From Candidatus Nitronereus thalassa (GTDB taxonomy: Bacteria; Nitrospirota; Nitrospiria; Nitrospirales; UBA8639), in assembly GCF_032191465.1 (NCBI RefSeq), contig NZ_JAQOUE010000001.1, forward strand, positions 1,426,001 to 1,490,000: a DNA stretch of 64,000 bases, given 5' to 3'. The notes beneath the pieces are model-generated. The model ran no database searches and was not told the origin of the DNA. It saw only the letters and a program-made list of their open reading frames with translations. Within the stretch, counting starts at the first letter, position 1. Each line of letters opens with the position of its first letter. This document shows positions 44,351-52,706 of the stretch, in pieces. The translations under genes and the position numbers were made by a program.

Positions 44351-45544
44351 TTATTTAGACAAAGCCATATCCACAATATCAGTCAACGGCAGTGTGCGAT
44401 CGAAGACTTCAATTTTGAAGCCTTCTTTTTGCAGCTCTTTCATTGCAGCCAATCCTTGCTTTTCATTCGGGCCGCCTCGACGCACCCAAATGCGAACATT
44501 GTCCATCTTGCCTTCGGCCTTAGCCTTTCGAAACGCATTGATGATTCCACCAAAGGTCTTTTTGACGTCAGTAAAATTCGCAATGGCGCCACCAACAATA
44601 ATGTTAGTAATACCTGGCAGCGAACAAACCTTCTCCGTTAACACTTCCACCGCCCAATCCGGAGGATCACCAGAGTATTCGGCATAATTAGCCAATTTTC
44701 CTCCGCGGGCCACGACGGCATCGGAGTAATACACGCTCGCGCCTCCACCAGCGGGCAGCATGGCAATATTGCCTCCGGGAATCTCGATGAGCTTGACCGA
44801 CCCTTTGACCTTGGCATCGACCGCCATGACTTCTTCTTCATTCTTGGTATAGGCACGACCAAATTCCGCAGCAAAAGGAAACGTCCAATCCTTGTGACGG
44901 AATTTGGCATCGCCATCGAGGAGGGTGACCGCATCGAGAGCAACCAAATCACCGGCGGAATTTTGCACCACCGGATTAATTTCTAAATATTGCGCATCTT
45001 CGTTATCAAAACAGATGAACAGCTTTTTGAGGAATTCCGCCACCTTTTTGGCCGTGTCACCAGAAAATCCAGCATCTTTTACCAGACCAGAAAGCGCCGC
45101 ATCGGTCGGCTCTTCGCCAATATCCACTAAAATCCGTTTCACCTTCTCCCAATTGGATTCAACTTCGATCCCGCCACAATTCGCCACCATGATCTCGACA
45201 CCTTCGCGCACCGATTTGGCAGCGGCATAATATTCGTCGGTGTGATCAATGGCTTCCGAAACAATCACTTCACGGATGGTCACTGATTCCACCTTTTTGC
45301 CTAACATCTCCTTGACTGCCGCTTTGGTGCCCTTGAGATCCAACCCAACTTTGACCAGGCCCAATTTAAATCGAGACCCCAACGCCTCATGGGCCTTGGC
45401 AACCAATTTACTCTTTTGTAGCCAGTCATTGGTTTGTGCAAGTTGGTCAAATTCCTCTGACGAACTCACGACCACGTAATTCGGGGTTTGCAGCCCCCAC
45501 TTCTTCAACAAGCCCATTCCCGGGCCTTCAAGTACCTTAGCCAT
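44351..45544 (-). CDS. aclB: ATP-citrate lyase beta subunit
   Basis: A 397-residue SucC-like subunit that supplies the ATP-grasp nucleotide site of ATP-citrate lyase. It opens MAKVLEGPGMGLLKKWGLQTP. YLEINPVVQNSAGDLVALDAV gives the Mg-binding pattern, and IVGGAIANFTDVKKTFGGII closes the phosphate-binding half. AAAGG precedes the ATG. It is first in the run of seven rTCA genes and has a good promoter candidate immediately upstream. Confidence 0.95.
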   Translation of the reverse strand: MAKVLEGPGMGLLKKWGLQTPNYVVVSSSEEFDQLAQTNDWLQKSKLVAKAHEALGSRFKLGLVKVGLDLKGTKAAVKEMLGKKVESVTIREVIVSEAIDHTDEYYAAAKSVREGVEIMVANCGGIEVESNWEKVKRILVDIGEEPTDAALSGLVKDAGFSGDTAKKVAEFLKKLFICFDNEDAQYLEINPVVQNSAGDLVALDAVTLLDGDAKFRHKDWTFPFAAEFGRAYTKNEEEVMAVDAKVKGSVKLIEIPGGNIAMLPAGGGASVYYSDAVVARGGKLANYAEYSGDPPDWAVEVLTEKVCSLPGITNIIVGGAIANFTDVKKTFGGIINAFRKAKAEGKMDNVRIWVRRGGPNEKQGLAAMKELQKEGFKIEVFDRTLPLTDIVDMALSK

Positions 45545-45608
45545 AACGAAACCTTTGTTAAGGTGGGTGATATATAGAAATTTCAGAACTCAGAACACCG
45601 AACGGTGG

Positions 45609-45637
45609 ATTTTAATGAGATTTTTTTCTTGTCGCAA
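45609..45637 (-). promoter_or_regulatory. Candidate sigma70 promoter of the rTCA operon
   Basis: On the minus strand TTGCGA (45632-45637) and TAAAAT (45609-45614) are exactly 17 bases apart. The -10 matches five of six consensus bases. Transcription would start roughly 58 bases before the aclB ATG. No operator could be recognised. Confidence 0.5.
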
Positions 45638-45757
45638 CCAACCAGAAGACCCAGAACAAACGAGAGACGAAAGGCCCAGAAAATGATACCGTTTAACCAC
45701 CATCTGCACATCTCATGAAGTTTTTCTTTTAAATTCAACAACTTGATGTTGGTGGTT

Positions 45758-47098
45758 TCAAAATCCTGAAGAAACTTCTTTCCACGTCCGCACTTTCACG
45801 GGTTGCGAGAGTAATGCGGATTTTATGAAGCAACTATTATATTGGACGCTAAGCTGGCCTCCCATTTGTTTGAGGGCACTCACCCATAGCCCACCCTGTA
45901 GGGTAATCGCGGCCCCATCCCCCTGGATAATGAGTTCGCCGTTGACAATGATCATGCCCTCCCAAGAGACTTCCCCCTCCAATATTGCCGACCCATTCAC
46001 CAATAACATGCCTCGCCCCTGGAAGTTGCGTATCACAGTCGGACTCTGATTTGTCCCTTGAATAAAATAGGTTGCGGAATCAGGCGAAGATCCTGATTCT
46101 TGATTCGAGAGACCTGACTGAACAGAGATAGCACCTGACTTGAGTCCCGTCAGGGCTTGGGACAAATCTAGCTCTACTCCCCCTTGGTAAGGGGTCGTCG
46201 GACCCCCATCAAATTGCATCGCCTCACCTGAAGTCACCAGACTGCCTGAATACACCGGAGGAAGGCTAGGAGCCCCTCCACAAGCATCATGACCATAAAT
46301 TGCCCCACCCTGTCCAGCAAAAGTCACAGCCCCCGCTGCATATACAGCCCCGAGATGATTGGGCCCAGGAGGGTGAAACAACTCAGCCTCAAGAAGTACT
46401 CCACTTGCACCGTTCCCTCCATGAACCGTGACCATTTTCACAGGTAACCAGGGGGTGGGGCCTTGAATGGTTAACGGTTGGGGAATGATCGAATCCTTAT
46501 TCGAATAACCGTAAAAAATCACGTTTCCGACATTTGCCACCTGATGCTTTTTATTCGTGCCGTCCAAATCAAGGTAGTGGGGAGTTTCCGCCTTATGCCC
46601 CGTCTGCTCGGCATCATATTCAGTTTTGTGTCGAACCTTAATCCAGTAGGGAAGCAGCGATTGCATACTGTTCGGCTGAATCGCGCTACTTGTAGGATTT
46701 CCGGGTTGAGGAAAGTAATTTAACAACTGAGATGAAAAACTCTGGTCATCGTTGGGGGTCCACGAGGTTGAGGTCACAATATACGCAGACCATATGGGGT
46801 TGGCATTTTGCCCGAGATCAGCAATAAAAAATTGTTCAGTTCCTGGTCGGTTTCTCAACCGCGCTTTCGCTTCTGCCAACCCTGCCTCAGCAGCATAAAA
46901 ATCTTGTACTGCCTGTCGCTGGTTTCCACTAATCTTGATTTCCGTCGAAGTCGTTTGGAGCACAGTGACCGCCACAATTCCCACCACAACCACTAATAAT
47001 AGCGCAGAGACTAAGGCGAAACCTTGGCATTGTTTGGTTACAATCATTTGAGGAGTAATTGATTTTCCTACACGTCCAATTTCCACCCGTAATTTCAT
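45758..47098 (-). CDS. PilX-like minor pilin/assembly protein with large C-terminal domain
   Basis: A 446-residue protein. The N-terminus carries a membrane segment (about 27-48, FALVSALLLVVVVGIVAVTVL) preceded by Gly (QGFALVSA). TSTEIKISGNQRQAVQDFYAAEAGLAEA follows, the PilX_N pattern. The large C-terminal region is Gly, Ser and Pro rich with predicted beta strands (SAILEGEVSWEGMIIVNGELIIQGDGA). Typical PilX is about 160-200 residues, so this is much longer. It probably acts in minor-pilin complexes that prime type IV pilus or a type II secretion-like fibre. It starts as ATGA over the end of the PilW-like gene. Confidence 0.8.
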   Translation of the reverse strand: MKLRVEIGRVGKSITPQMIVTKQCQGFALVSALLLVVVVGIVAVTVLQTTSTEIKISGNQRQAVQDFYAAEAGLAEAKARLRNRPGTEQFFIADLGQNANPIWSAYIVTSTSWTPNDDQSFSSQLLNYFPQPGNPTSSAIQPNSMQSLLPYWIKVRHKTEYDAEQTGHKAETPHYLDLDGTNKKHQVANVGNVIFYGYSNKDSIIPQPLTIQGPTPWLPVKMVTVHGGNGASGVLLEAELFHPPGPNHLGAVYAAGAVTFAGQGGAIYGHDACGGAPSLPPVYSGSLVTSGEAMQFDGGPTTPYQGGVELDLSQALTGLKSGAISVQSGLSNQESGSSPDSATYFIQGTNQSPTVIRNFQGRGMLLVNGSAILEGEVSWEGMIIVNGELIIQGDGAAITLQGGLWVSALKQMGGQLSVQYNSCFIKSALLSQPVKVRTWKEVSSGF

Positions 47099-47709
47099 GG
47101 CAAGTTCCTGGGGACCACTCGAGAGCGTAGGGTAAAAGTTCGATGGCCATCGTTTTTTGGATAATTGGCATCAGGATGTTCGGTTTGCGCGGTAAGCATG
47201 AGTTCAACCATTCGAATCTGCGTAGCATCTCCAGTCACGTTCCCTTGTCCATCAAAATATCGAATGACTAAAGATTGAATGTGCCCCGCCACAGGTTGTC
47301 GCCCACCCCTTCCTACTTTTCGTTTCAGAGTCATCGTGGAGGCGTCATGAAGAAACACGATGGATTCATTGGAATCGGTGAGGACCCCATTTCCATTAAG
47401 GTCCGACCTGATGTGCAGCTCCTTTGGATGATAGTCGACTCCAAGAAAATCATTTGAGCTGTTTTTATCTCGATTTACTCCCATGGGATCGTAGCCAGCC
47501 ATTCGAACTTCACGCGTCATCAGATCCATAGCGGCACGGGCATTTTGTTGCATCCCCATTACATCTTCTTGCACGACTCGTTGTTTCACCTGAATAAGGT
47601 GAATACTATATACCGCTGCCACCGTGGCTAAACCCATCACCAGGGCCACCATAAGTTCGGTTAATGTCACTCCCCGCTGATCAAAGATTTTTGTCGAGGA
47701 ATGGGCCAT
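47095..47709 (-). CDS. PilW-like minor pseudopilin
   Basis: A 204-residue prepilin. The class III signal has RGVTLTELMVALVMGLATVAAVYSI. The peptidase cuts after Gly and the Glu5 is in TLTELM. The downstream region QQNARAAMDLMTREVRMAGYDPMG is the PilW hallmark. It sits in a four-gene prepilin cluster with translational overlap to the PilX-like gene and two bases after the PilV-like gene. It would help start the pilus fibre at the inner membrane. Confidence 0.86.
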   Translation of the reverse strand: MAHSSTKIFDQRGVTLTELMVALVMGLATVAAVYSIHLIQVKQRVVQEDVMGMQQNARAAMDLMTREVRMAGYDPMGVNRDKNSSNDFLGVDYHPKELHIRSDLNGNGVLTDSNESIVFLHDASTMTLKRKVGRGGRQPVAGHIQSLVIRYFDGQGNVTGDATQIRMVELMLTAQTEHPDANYPKNDGHRTFTLRSRVVPRNLP

Positions 47710-47711
47710 AT

Positions 47712-48086
47712 TTATTCAGCCACGATGGTAGACAAGGATACGGAATGCCGATCCTCTGCCCAAGATACGGTGACGGTGATGGTGTGCAAGCCTACGTTCG
47801 GAGTATTGGGACTAATCGCTATAACGCGTCTATAGAGGGGAAAATCAAGCAGGGATTCATATGGCTCATCGGTTACAATCTGACCGAGAATTGCAGGGTT
47901 GTATCCAATCAGTGTTAGCTGTTCGATTTTCTCTTGCGCTAAAAAGGTGGCAGTGGAGAGATGCTTGCCTGTGGCCGCCCCCTTCCATGACACCGTGGCC
48001 AGCCCAGAAAGAGCGAGGAGCGCCACAAACACCAATCCCATGGCAATGATGATTTCGACCAGGGTTAAGCCACGCCGATTGCCCAT
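47712..48086 (-). CDS. PilV-like minor pseudopilin
   Basis: A 124-residue prepilin. The signal is very short (MGNRRG), then the methylated-residue and helix region LTLVEIIIAMGLVFVALLALSG. A PilV-like helix with LAQEKIEQLTLIGY follows. The pilin Glu5 is in TLVEI. It is one of four minor pilins processed by the adjacent peptidase. It is smaller than many PilV proteins but the fold appears complete. Confidence 0.85.
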   Translation of the reverse strand: MGNRRGLTLVEIIIAMGLVFVALLALSGLATVSWKGAATGKHLSTATFLAQEKIEQLTLIGYNPAILGQIVTDEPYESLLDFPLYRRVIAISPNTPNVGLHTITVTVSWAEDRHSVSLSTIVAE

Positions 48087-48133
48087 GGCTCCTCCTTCGA
48101 CGAGACAGTTTACTGATGGCTTCAGCGGTATTT

Positions 48134-48616
48134 TTATTGAGGAGGTTTGACCTTGACCTGGCCGGTTATGCTCACAGTGACCAACATCTCTCCAGCCTGA
48201 TTGGCGATCGTCACCGTTCCCAAACTCGAGGCCGTTCCTCTCGGATGAAATATGGGGTTGCGGTTAGAACGAATCGTGACCCCAGGATAGTCATCTTGAA
48301 TCGATCGACTTTCAAGAAACTCTCCTACATCGGCCTTCCCGTTATTATTATCATCATCCAAGATGTCATACTGATGCGCCTCCGAGAAAAGGACTCTAAA
48401 TTCATTGCCCTGACTCACGGCCTGCATTCTCGCCGCCAATAGATCCGCCCGAACCTGTCGAACTGCACCATTGAGATGATAATGAGGAATCTGCGTTGAC
48501 AGCCAAGATCCACCGATGAGGGCTACCACGGACAATATGCCGAGCACTATCAGCAACTCGGTCAAGGTAAATCCCTGCTGACGAGTAAAAGGAGAGCGAG
48601 GGACATCGACCATCAT
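48134..48616 (-). CDS. GspH/FimT-like minor pseudopilin
   Basis: A 160-residue prepilin. QQGFTLTELLIVLGILSVVALIGGSWL is the class III prepilin signal with Glu5. The following residues (HLNGAVRQVRADLLAARMQAVSQGNEF) match GspH/FimT. The globular domain is beta rich (DDDNNNGKADVGEFL could bind Ca2+ through Asp and Asn). It leads the prepilin set directly after the peptidase gene. Confidence 0.87.
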   Translation of the reverse strand: MMVDVPRSPFTRQQGFTLTELLIVLGILSVVALIGGSWLSTQIPHYHLNGAVRQVRADLLAARMQAVSQGNEFRVLFSEAHQYDILDDDNNNGKADVGEFLESRSIQDDYPGVTIRSNRNPIFHPRGTASSLGTVTIANQAGEMLVTVSITGQVKVKPPQ

Positions 48617-48679
48617 TCTGCATACTCCCGTTCACAGCAAAATGGAGTGAAACTGTGTCACGGCCTCTTTCTTCCGCAA

Positions 48680-49456
48680 CTACCACATGGTTCGAATATA
48701 CCATTGCACTAGATCTGCCTTGAAAAAGAGCGACGCCAAGGCACCGAACACTAGAAACGGCCCAAATGGGATGTAATGTCCTCGCTCCATCACTTTACAG
48801 ACCAGGAGCCCAATTCCCACCACAGCCCCCATCACCGAAGCCAGCATCAACGTTAGTAGCGCTGATTGCCACCCTAAAAAAGCCCCAATCATGGCGAGGA
48901 GTTTAATATCTCCCCCCCCCAAACCTTCCTTACCGAACATATAGGGGCTGAGAATGGCGAGCCCCCAAAGAATTCCCCCACCCAACACCACGCCTACAAC
49001 TGCATTGAGGAACCCAATGGGCAGGATGGTGGCCGCCGCCAACAGGCCCAGGACAATCCCTGGCAAGGAGATCACATCAGGGATGATCAGATGATCCAGA
49101 TCAATCCAGGCGACAACGAGGAGGGCCGAAAAAAATATGGCATACACGGCAGCTACCCAAGTCCAACCAAACGTCGCCACGATCCCAACATAGCCTAGGC
49201 CATTCATCAGCTCCATAATCGGATATCGTAACGAAATGGAGCCCTGGCAATTCCGACAACGACGCCCAAGACAAATGTAACTAATGAGGGGAATATTGTC
49301 GAACCAGGCGATGGGTTGTTGACAATGAGGACACCGCGAACGAGGTGAGACCACCGACTGGCCCTCGGGCAATCGAACTACACAGACATTCAGGAAACTC
49401 CCTACGACCAATCCGATCGGAAACACCCATAGATAGAGCCACCAAGGGTCTGTCAT
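48680..49456 (-). CDS. pilD: Prepilin peptidase (A24 family)
   Basis: A 258-residue inner-membrane aspartic peptidase. It cuts and N-methylates prepilins such as the four encoded next door. The zinc-type Cys motif (CPHCQQPIAWFDNIPL and CRNCQG) is present. The two catalytic Asp lie in WIDLDHLIIPD and GGGDIKLLAMIGAFLG. About seven to eight hydrophobic segments can be counted. It lies 63 bases upstream of the first minor prepilin gene. Confidence 0.93.
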   Translation of the reverse strand: MTDPWWLYLWVFPIGLVVGSFLNVCVVRLPEGQSVVSPRSRCPHCQQPIAWFDNIPLISYICLGRRCRNCQGSISLRYPIMELMNGLGYVGIVATFGWTWVAAVYAIFFSALLVVAWIDLDHLIIPDVISLPGIVLGLLAAATILPIGFLNAVVGVVLGGGILWGLAILSPYMFGKEGLGGGDIKLLAMIGAFLGWQSALLTLMLASVMGAVVGIGLLVCKVMERGHYIPFGPFLVFGALASLFFKADLVQWYIRTMW

Positions 49457-49587
49457 ACCTGCATCTTGTGTTAGTCAGAAAATCCGCTCGTATGGCGTAA
49501 AATACGTAATTTATGCACTTTACTTTCAAACAAACAGACTGCTAGTATTCCCTACATAATTCATCTTGAGGAAAAGTTCGGTGATTC

Positions 49588-49848
49588 ATGACCACGCAAC
49601 TCAGAGCCAAAAAAAGAGAAATGATTCCCTTGAAACGAAAACGTCCTGAAGCCTTAACCGAGCGCGAGCAAGAAATTCTTCAGCTGATTTGGTCAGGACT
49701 GAAGAACAAAGAAATCGCGCAAAGACTTAAAATCAGTGTCAAAACCGTGGAGGCCCATCGGGCCAATATGATGAAAAAGGTCCGCGTGTCTAACGCAGCC
49801 CAACTCCTTAATGCCGCAATTCAAGAGGGCCTCATCCAGATTCGTTAA
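49588..49848 (+). CDS. GerE/LuxR-type helix-turn-helix protein
   Basis: An 86-residue DNA-binding protein that is little more than a GerE domain: LTEREQEILQLIWSGLKNKEIAQ, then the recognition helix KISVKTVEAHRANMMKKV. No receiver or sensory domain is attached, so its activity is not controlled by phosphorylation in the usual way. It is divergent from the prepilin peptidase gene and may regulate the pilin cluster. The end overlaps the rlmB stop by 17 bases on the opposite strand. Confidence 0.85.
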   Translation: MTTQLRAKKREMIPLKRKRPEALTEREQEILQLIWSGLKNKEIAQRLKISVKTVEAHRANMMKKVRVSNAAQLLNAAIQEGLIQIR

Positions 49849-50701
49849 GGCCGACTTTCGCCGCCATTCTCTGCCTGACAACCTCATACACCACCACGGC
49901 CACACTCGCCGAAACATTGAGCGAATCCACTTTCCCCCGCATTGGAATTTTAGCTTGCCCAGCACATTTCTGGAGGACTCCTGGCCGAACCCCTTTCCCT
50001 TCCCCACCAAACACTAGAATAATAGGGCCATTCATATCCATTTCATGGTACGATTGTTTCGCATCTGGATGCAATGCAATCGACGAAATATCTTGCGCCT
50101 CAAATCGTTCGATCAGTTTTCCGATATTGGAGCACCGCGCTACAGCCATATACTCCAAAGCCCCAGCGGATGTACGAGCGACGGTTGAGGTGAGCCCAAC
50201 TGAACGCCGGTCGGGAATGAATATTCCATTGACACCGGCCGCTTCCGCCGTTCTGATAATGGCCCCAAGATTTTGCGGGTCTTCAACTCCATCCAAGGCC
50301 AAGAATAAGGGAGCCTCCTGTTGACAAAGGGCCCTTTCTAGAATTTCGTCTTCGGTAGTATACGATTTGGCCGCCACAAACCCGACGACGCCTTGATGAT
50401 GCTCTCCCCGAAGGACCAATCGATCCAGGTGATGACGCGGCTCCACCACAAGGGGAACCCCTTGGGCTTTTGCCATTTGAATGATCTTGTAAAATTGGCG
50501 ATCCCGGTGAGTCAATGCGATCTTCACGAAACTTCGAGCCCCTGCCCGAAGGGCTTCGGTTACCGCATGGATACCACAGATTCGTTCGCCGAAATTATCG
50601 CTTCCATCTCGTGGAACCGTCGGGACGGTCTTCGAGGATAATGCCTTTGGAGGCCAGGTCTTTTCGGATTTGATCTGCTGTTTGAAAGTTTTTTTCCTCA
50701 C
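49832..50701 (-). CDS. rlmB: 23S rRNA (guanosine-2'-O-)-methyltransferase, RlmB-like
   Basis: A 289-residue SpoU-family methyltransferase for 23S rRNA G2251. The N-terminal substrate domain begins ERICGIHAVTEALRAG. The SPOUT knot has NLGAIIRTAEAAG, LVFGGEGKGVRPG and SLNVSASVAVVVYE. The only ATG in frame (50701) lies 107 bases inside cysS in another frame, and no later ATG, GTG or TTG occurs before the core domain. The real overlap therefore appears large. A paralogous SpoU enzyme such as TrmH is less likely. Confidence 0.92.
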   Translation of the reverse strand: MRKKTFKQQIKSEKTWPPKALSSKTVPTVPRDGSDNFGERICGIHAVTEALRAGARSFVKIALTHRDRQFYKIIQMAKAQGVPLVVEPRHHLDRLVLRGEHHQGVVGFVAAKSYTTEDEILERALCQQEAPLFLALDGVEDPQNLGAIIRTAEAAGVNGIFIPDRRSVGLTSTVARTSAGALEYMAVARCSNIGKLIERFEAQDISSIALHPDAKQSYHEMDMNGPIILVFGGEGKGVRPGVLQKCAGQAKIPMRGKVDSLNVSASVAVVVYEVVRQRMAAKVGLNESG

Positions 50702-52076
50702 GGGCCTTGCGTCGACTTTCGATTTGATGATTTATCCATTCATCTGTTGCCCCCTCTATAACGACTGGGGCGACACCAGAAATCCCCAATGCACCAGCAG
50801 GAGGTGTAATTACAATTGGACTAAATTGCCAGTCTTTAGGTTGAACCTGGAAAAGACCTATTGGAGTTCCCCATTTTCGGAAACTTTTTAGGATCTTGCG
50901 CTTTCCTTGATCTGAATATTTTCCTTCAAATTTATTCAAAATACCACGAAGTCTATGGAACTCGCCTAATACTTTTGGGGTATTAAAATCATCATCCATG
51001 GCCTTCTCAAAATTTTGTTCGGTTTCAACAAGTATACCTGCTAGTTCTATGTCAGAAAGCTCTTTGCTTTCTACCGCAGGTTCTTCTAGTCTTTGGAAAA
51101 GTCCGTAAAAATTGTCTAATGCAGATTTTGCCTCAGAAAGAGCCTGATCAGAAAAATTAATGTCACTTCGATAATGCGTTGACAGTAGAAGATACCTGAG
51201 AGATTCCGAAGTCACTGATTCTTTCCACTGTGATTTTTCAAATATTTCCCTAATAGTAAAAAAATTTCCCAGTGATTTAGACATCTTTTCTTCGTCAATT
51301 GTGACGAATCCGTTGTGCACCCAATACCGAGCGAACTCTTGTCCAGTCGCAGCACACGATTGTGCAATTTCGTTTTCATGATGGGGAAAAATAAGATCCT
51401 TGCCCCCACCATGGATATCGAATATGTCCCCAAGATGATGCACGGACATAGCCGAACACTCAATATGCCACCCAGGGCGCCCAGCGCCCCAAGGACTGTC
51501 CCAGGCCGGTTCTCCAGTCTTCGCGCCTTTCCACAATGCGAAATCCATGGGGTCTCGTTTGCGGGAATCGACCTCAACCCGCGCCCCTGCTTGCATATCC
51601 TCCAACTTCCTTCGTCCCAACCGTCCATAGGTCGCGAACGTAGAAACCTCGTAAAAAACATCATGGTCGACCTGATAGGCATGCCCTTTATCTACCAAGG
51701 CCTTGATCATCTCGATGATTTCAGTCATATGCTCTGTGGCTCTCGGCTCGATATTGGGGTTTAGGATTCCTAACCGATTCATGTCCCGGTAATAGGCGTG
51801 CACATATTTTTCGGTGACTTGATTCCAGGGTCTGGATTCTTCCACCGCCCGATTGAGAATTTTATCATCAATATCCGTGAAATTTTTTACGTAGTTGACC
51901 TCGTACCCTCGGTAGGTGAGATAACGTCGGATAAGGTCAAAGACGATGGCACTCCGGGCATGGCCTAGGTGACATTCATCGTACACCGTTACTCCACACA
52001 CATACATGCCAACCTGATGTGGAATGCGCGACACGAATTCTTCTTTTTTACTGGTCAGGGAGTTGAATATCTTCAC
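50595..52076 (-). CDS. cysS: Cysteine-tRNA ligase
   Basis: A 493-residue class I synthetase that charges tRNA-Cys. The HIGH-type motif reads HLGHA (about 36-40), the zinc ligands include Cys27 and the WHIECSAM Cys, and KMSKS is intact in EEKMSKSLGNF. The start is a GTG at 52076 with only a weak ribosome site. The C-terminal DALR region ends SRRKAREEKNFQTADQIRKD, normal for the family. Its end overlaps the rlmB start. Confidence 0.96.
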   Translation of the reverse strand: MKIFNSLTSKKEEFVSRIPHQVGMYVCGVTVYDECHLGHARSAIVFDLIRRYLTYRGYEVNYVKNFTDIDDKILNRAVEESRPWNQVTEKYVHAYYRDMNRLGILNPNIEPRATEHMTEIIEMIKALVDKGHAYQVDHDVFYEVSTFATYGRLGRRKLEDMQAGARVEVDSRKRDPMDFALWKGAKTGEPAWDSPWGAGRPGWHIECSAMSVHHLGDIFDIHGGGKDLIFPHHENEIAQSCAATGQEFARYWVHNGFVTIDEEKMSKSLGNFFTIREIFEKSQWKESVTSESLRYLLLSTHYRSDINFSDQALSEAKSALDNFYGLFQRLEEPAVESKELSDIELAGILVETEQNFEKAMDDDFNTPKVLGEFHRLRGILNKFEGKYSDQGKRKILKSFRKWGTPIGLFQVQPKDWQFSPIVITPPAGALGISGVAPVVIEGATDEWINHQIESRRKAREEKNFQTADQIRKDLASKGIILEDRPDGSTRWKR

Positions 52077-52087
52077 GGCGTACTGGC

Positions 52088-52693
52088 TTAATCACTTGGG
52101 GATGGTGAAGCCTTCATGGCTTTCTTGGCATGGTGTTTGACCACCCAAAATCCAATGGCAATGAGCGCCACAAGCAGAATCGTTAAGAGATTAAAGTATT
52201 GTTCAATCACTTCCTTCACCCATGGGCCAAAGAGTTGCAGTGTTCCGGCTACAAGAAAAAAACGAGCCCCACGGCTGAGGAGGGACGCAATCACGAAGAC
52301 CCGAAAATTGACATAGAAGGCCCCCGCGCCGATGGTGAACACTTTATACGGAATTGGCGTCAGCCCTGCAATCAGAATGGCCCAACCTTCATACCGTTCA
52401 AAGGTTTGATGCACCATGGTCATTCGTTCAATTCCCATGAACCGCAGAAGCAACGGCCTACCGCCCCACCATCCTATGGCATAACCAAAAATTCCTCCCA
52501 ACACTGACCCGACGGTCGTCACCGCAGCATAGTACATGCCCCATGATGGATTGCCTAAGGTCAGGGCCATCAGTAGCACGTCCGGAGGCAAAGGAAAAAA
52601 TGAAGATTCGGCAAAAGACAGGATAAAGAGCGCCGGCACTGCATACGGCGATTCCGACCAAGATAACATCCAATCATAAAGCTCGTGAATCAT
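52088..52693 (-). CDS. DedA/YqaA-family membrane protein
   Basis: A 201-residue protein of the VTT/SNARE-assoc group, with about five hydrophobic segments. Landmarks are AESSFFPLPPDVLLMALTLG near the N-terminus, LGGIFGYAIGWWGGRP, the conserved Gly-Arg pattern in SLLSRGARFF, and a basic tail. DedA relatives keep membrane lipid carriers flipping and pH balance. YqaA-type members are less studied. It lies 11 bases before cysS on the same strand and 14 bases after surE. Confidence 0.83.
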   Translation of the reverse strand: MIHELYDWMLSWSESPYAVPALFILSFAESSFFPLPPDVLLMALTLGNPSWGMYYAAVTTVGSVLGGIFGYAIGWWGGRPLLLRFMGIERMTMVHQTFERYEGWAILIAGLTPIPYKVFTIGAGAFYVNFRVFVIASLLSRGARFFLVAGTLQLFGPWVKEVIEQYFNLLTILLVALIAIGFWVVKHHAKKAMKASPSPSD

Positions 52694-52706
52694 AGAGCAG
52701 GACTAG

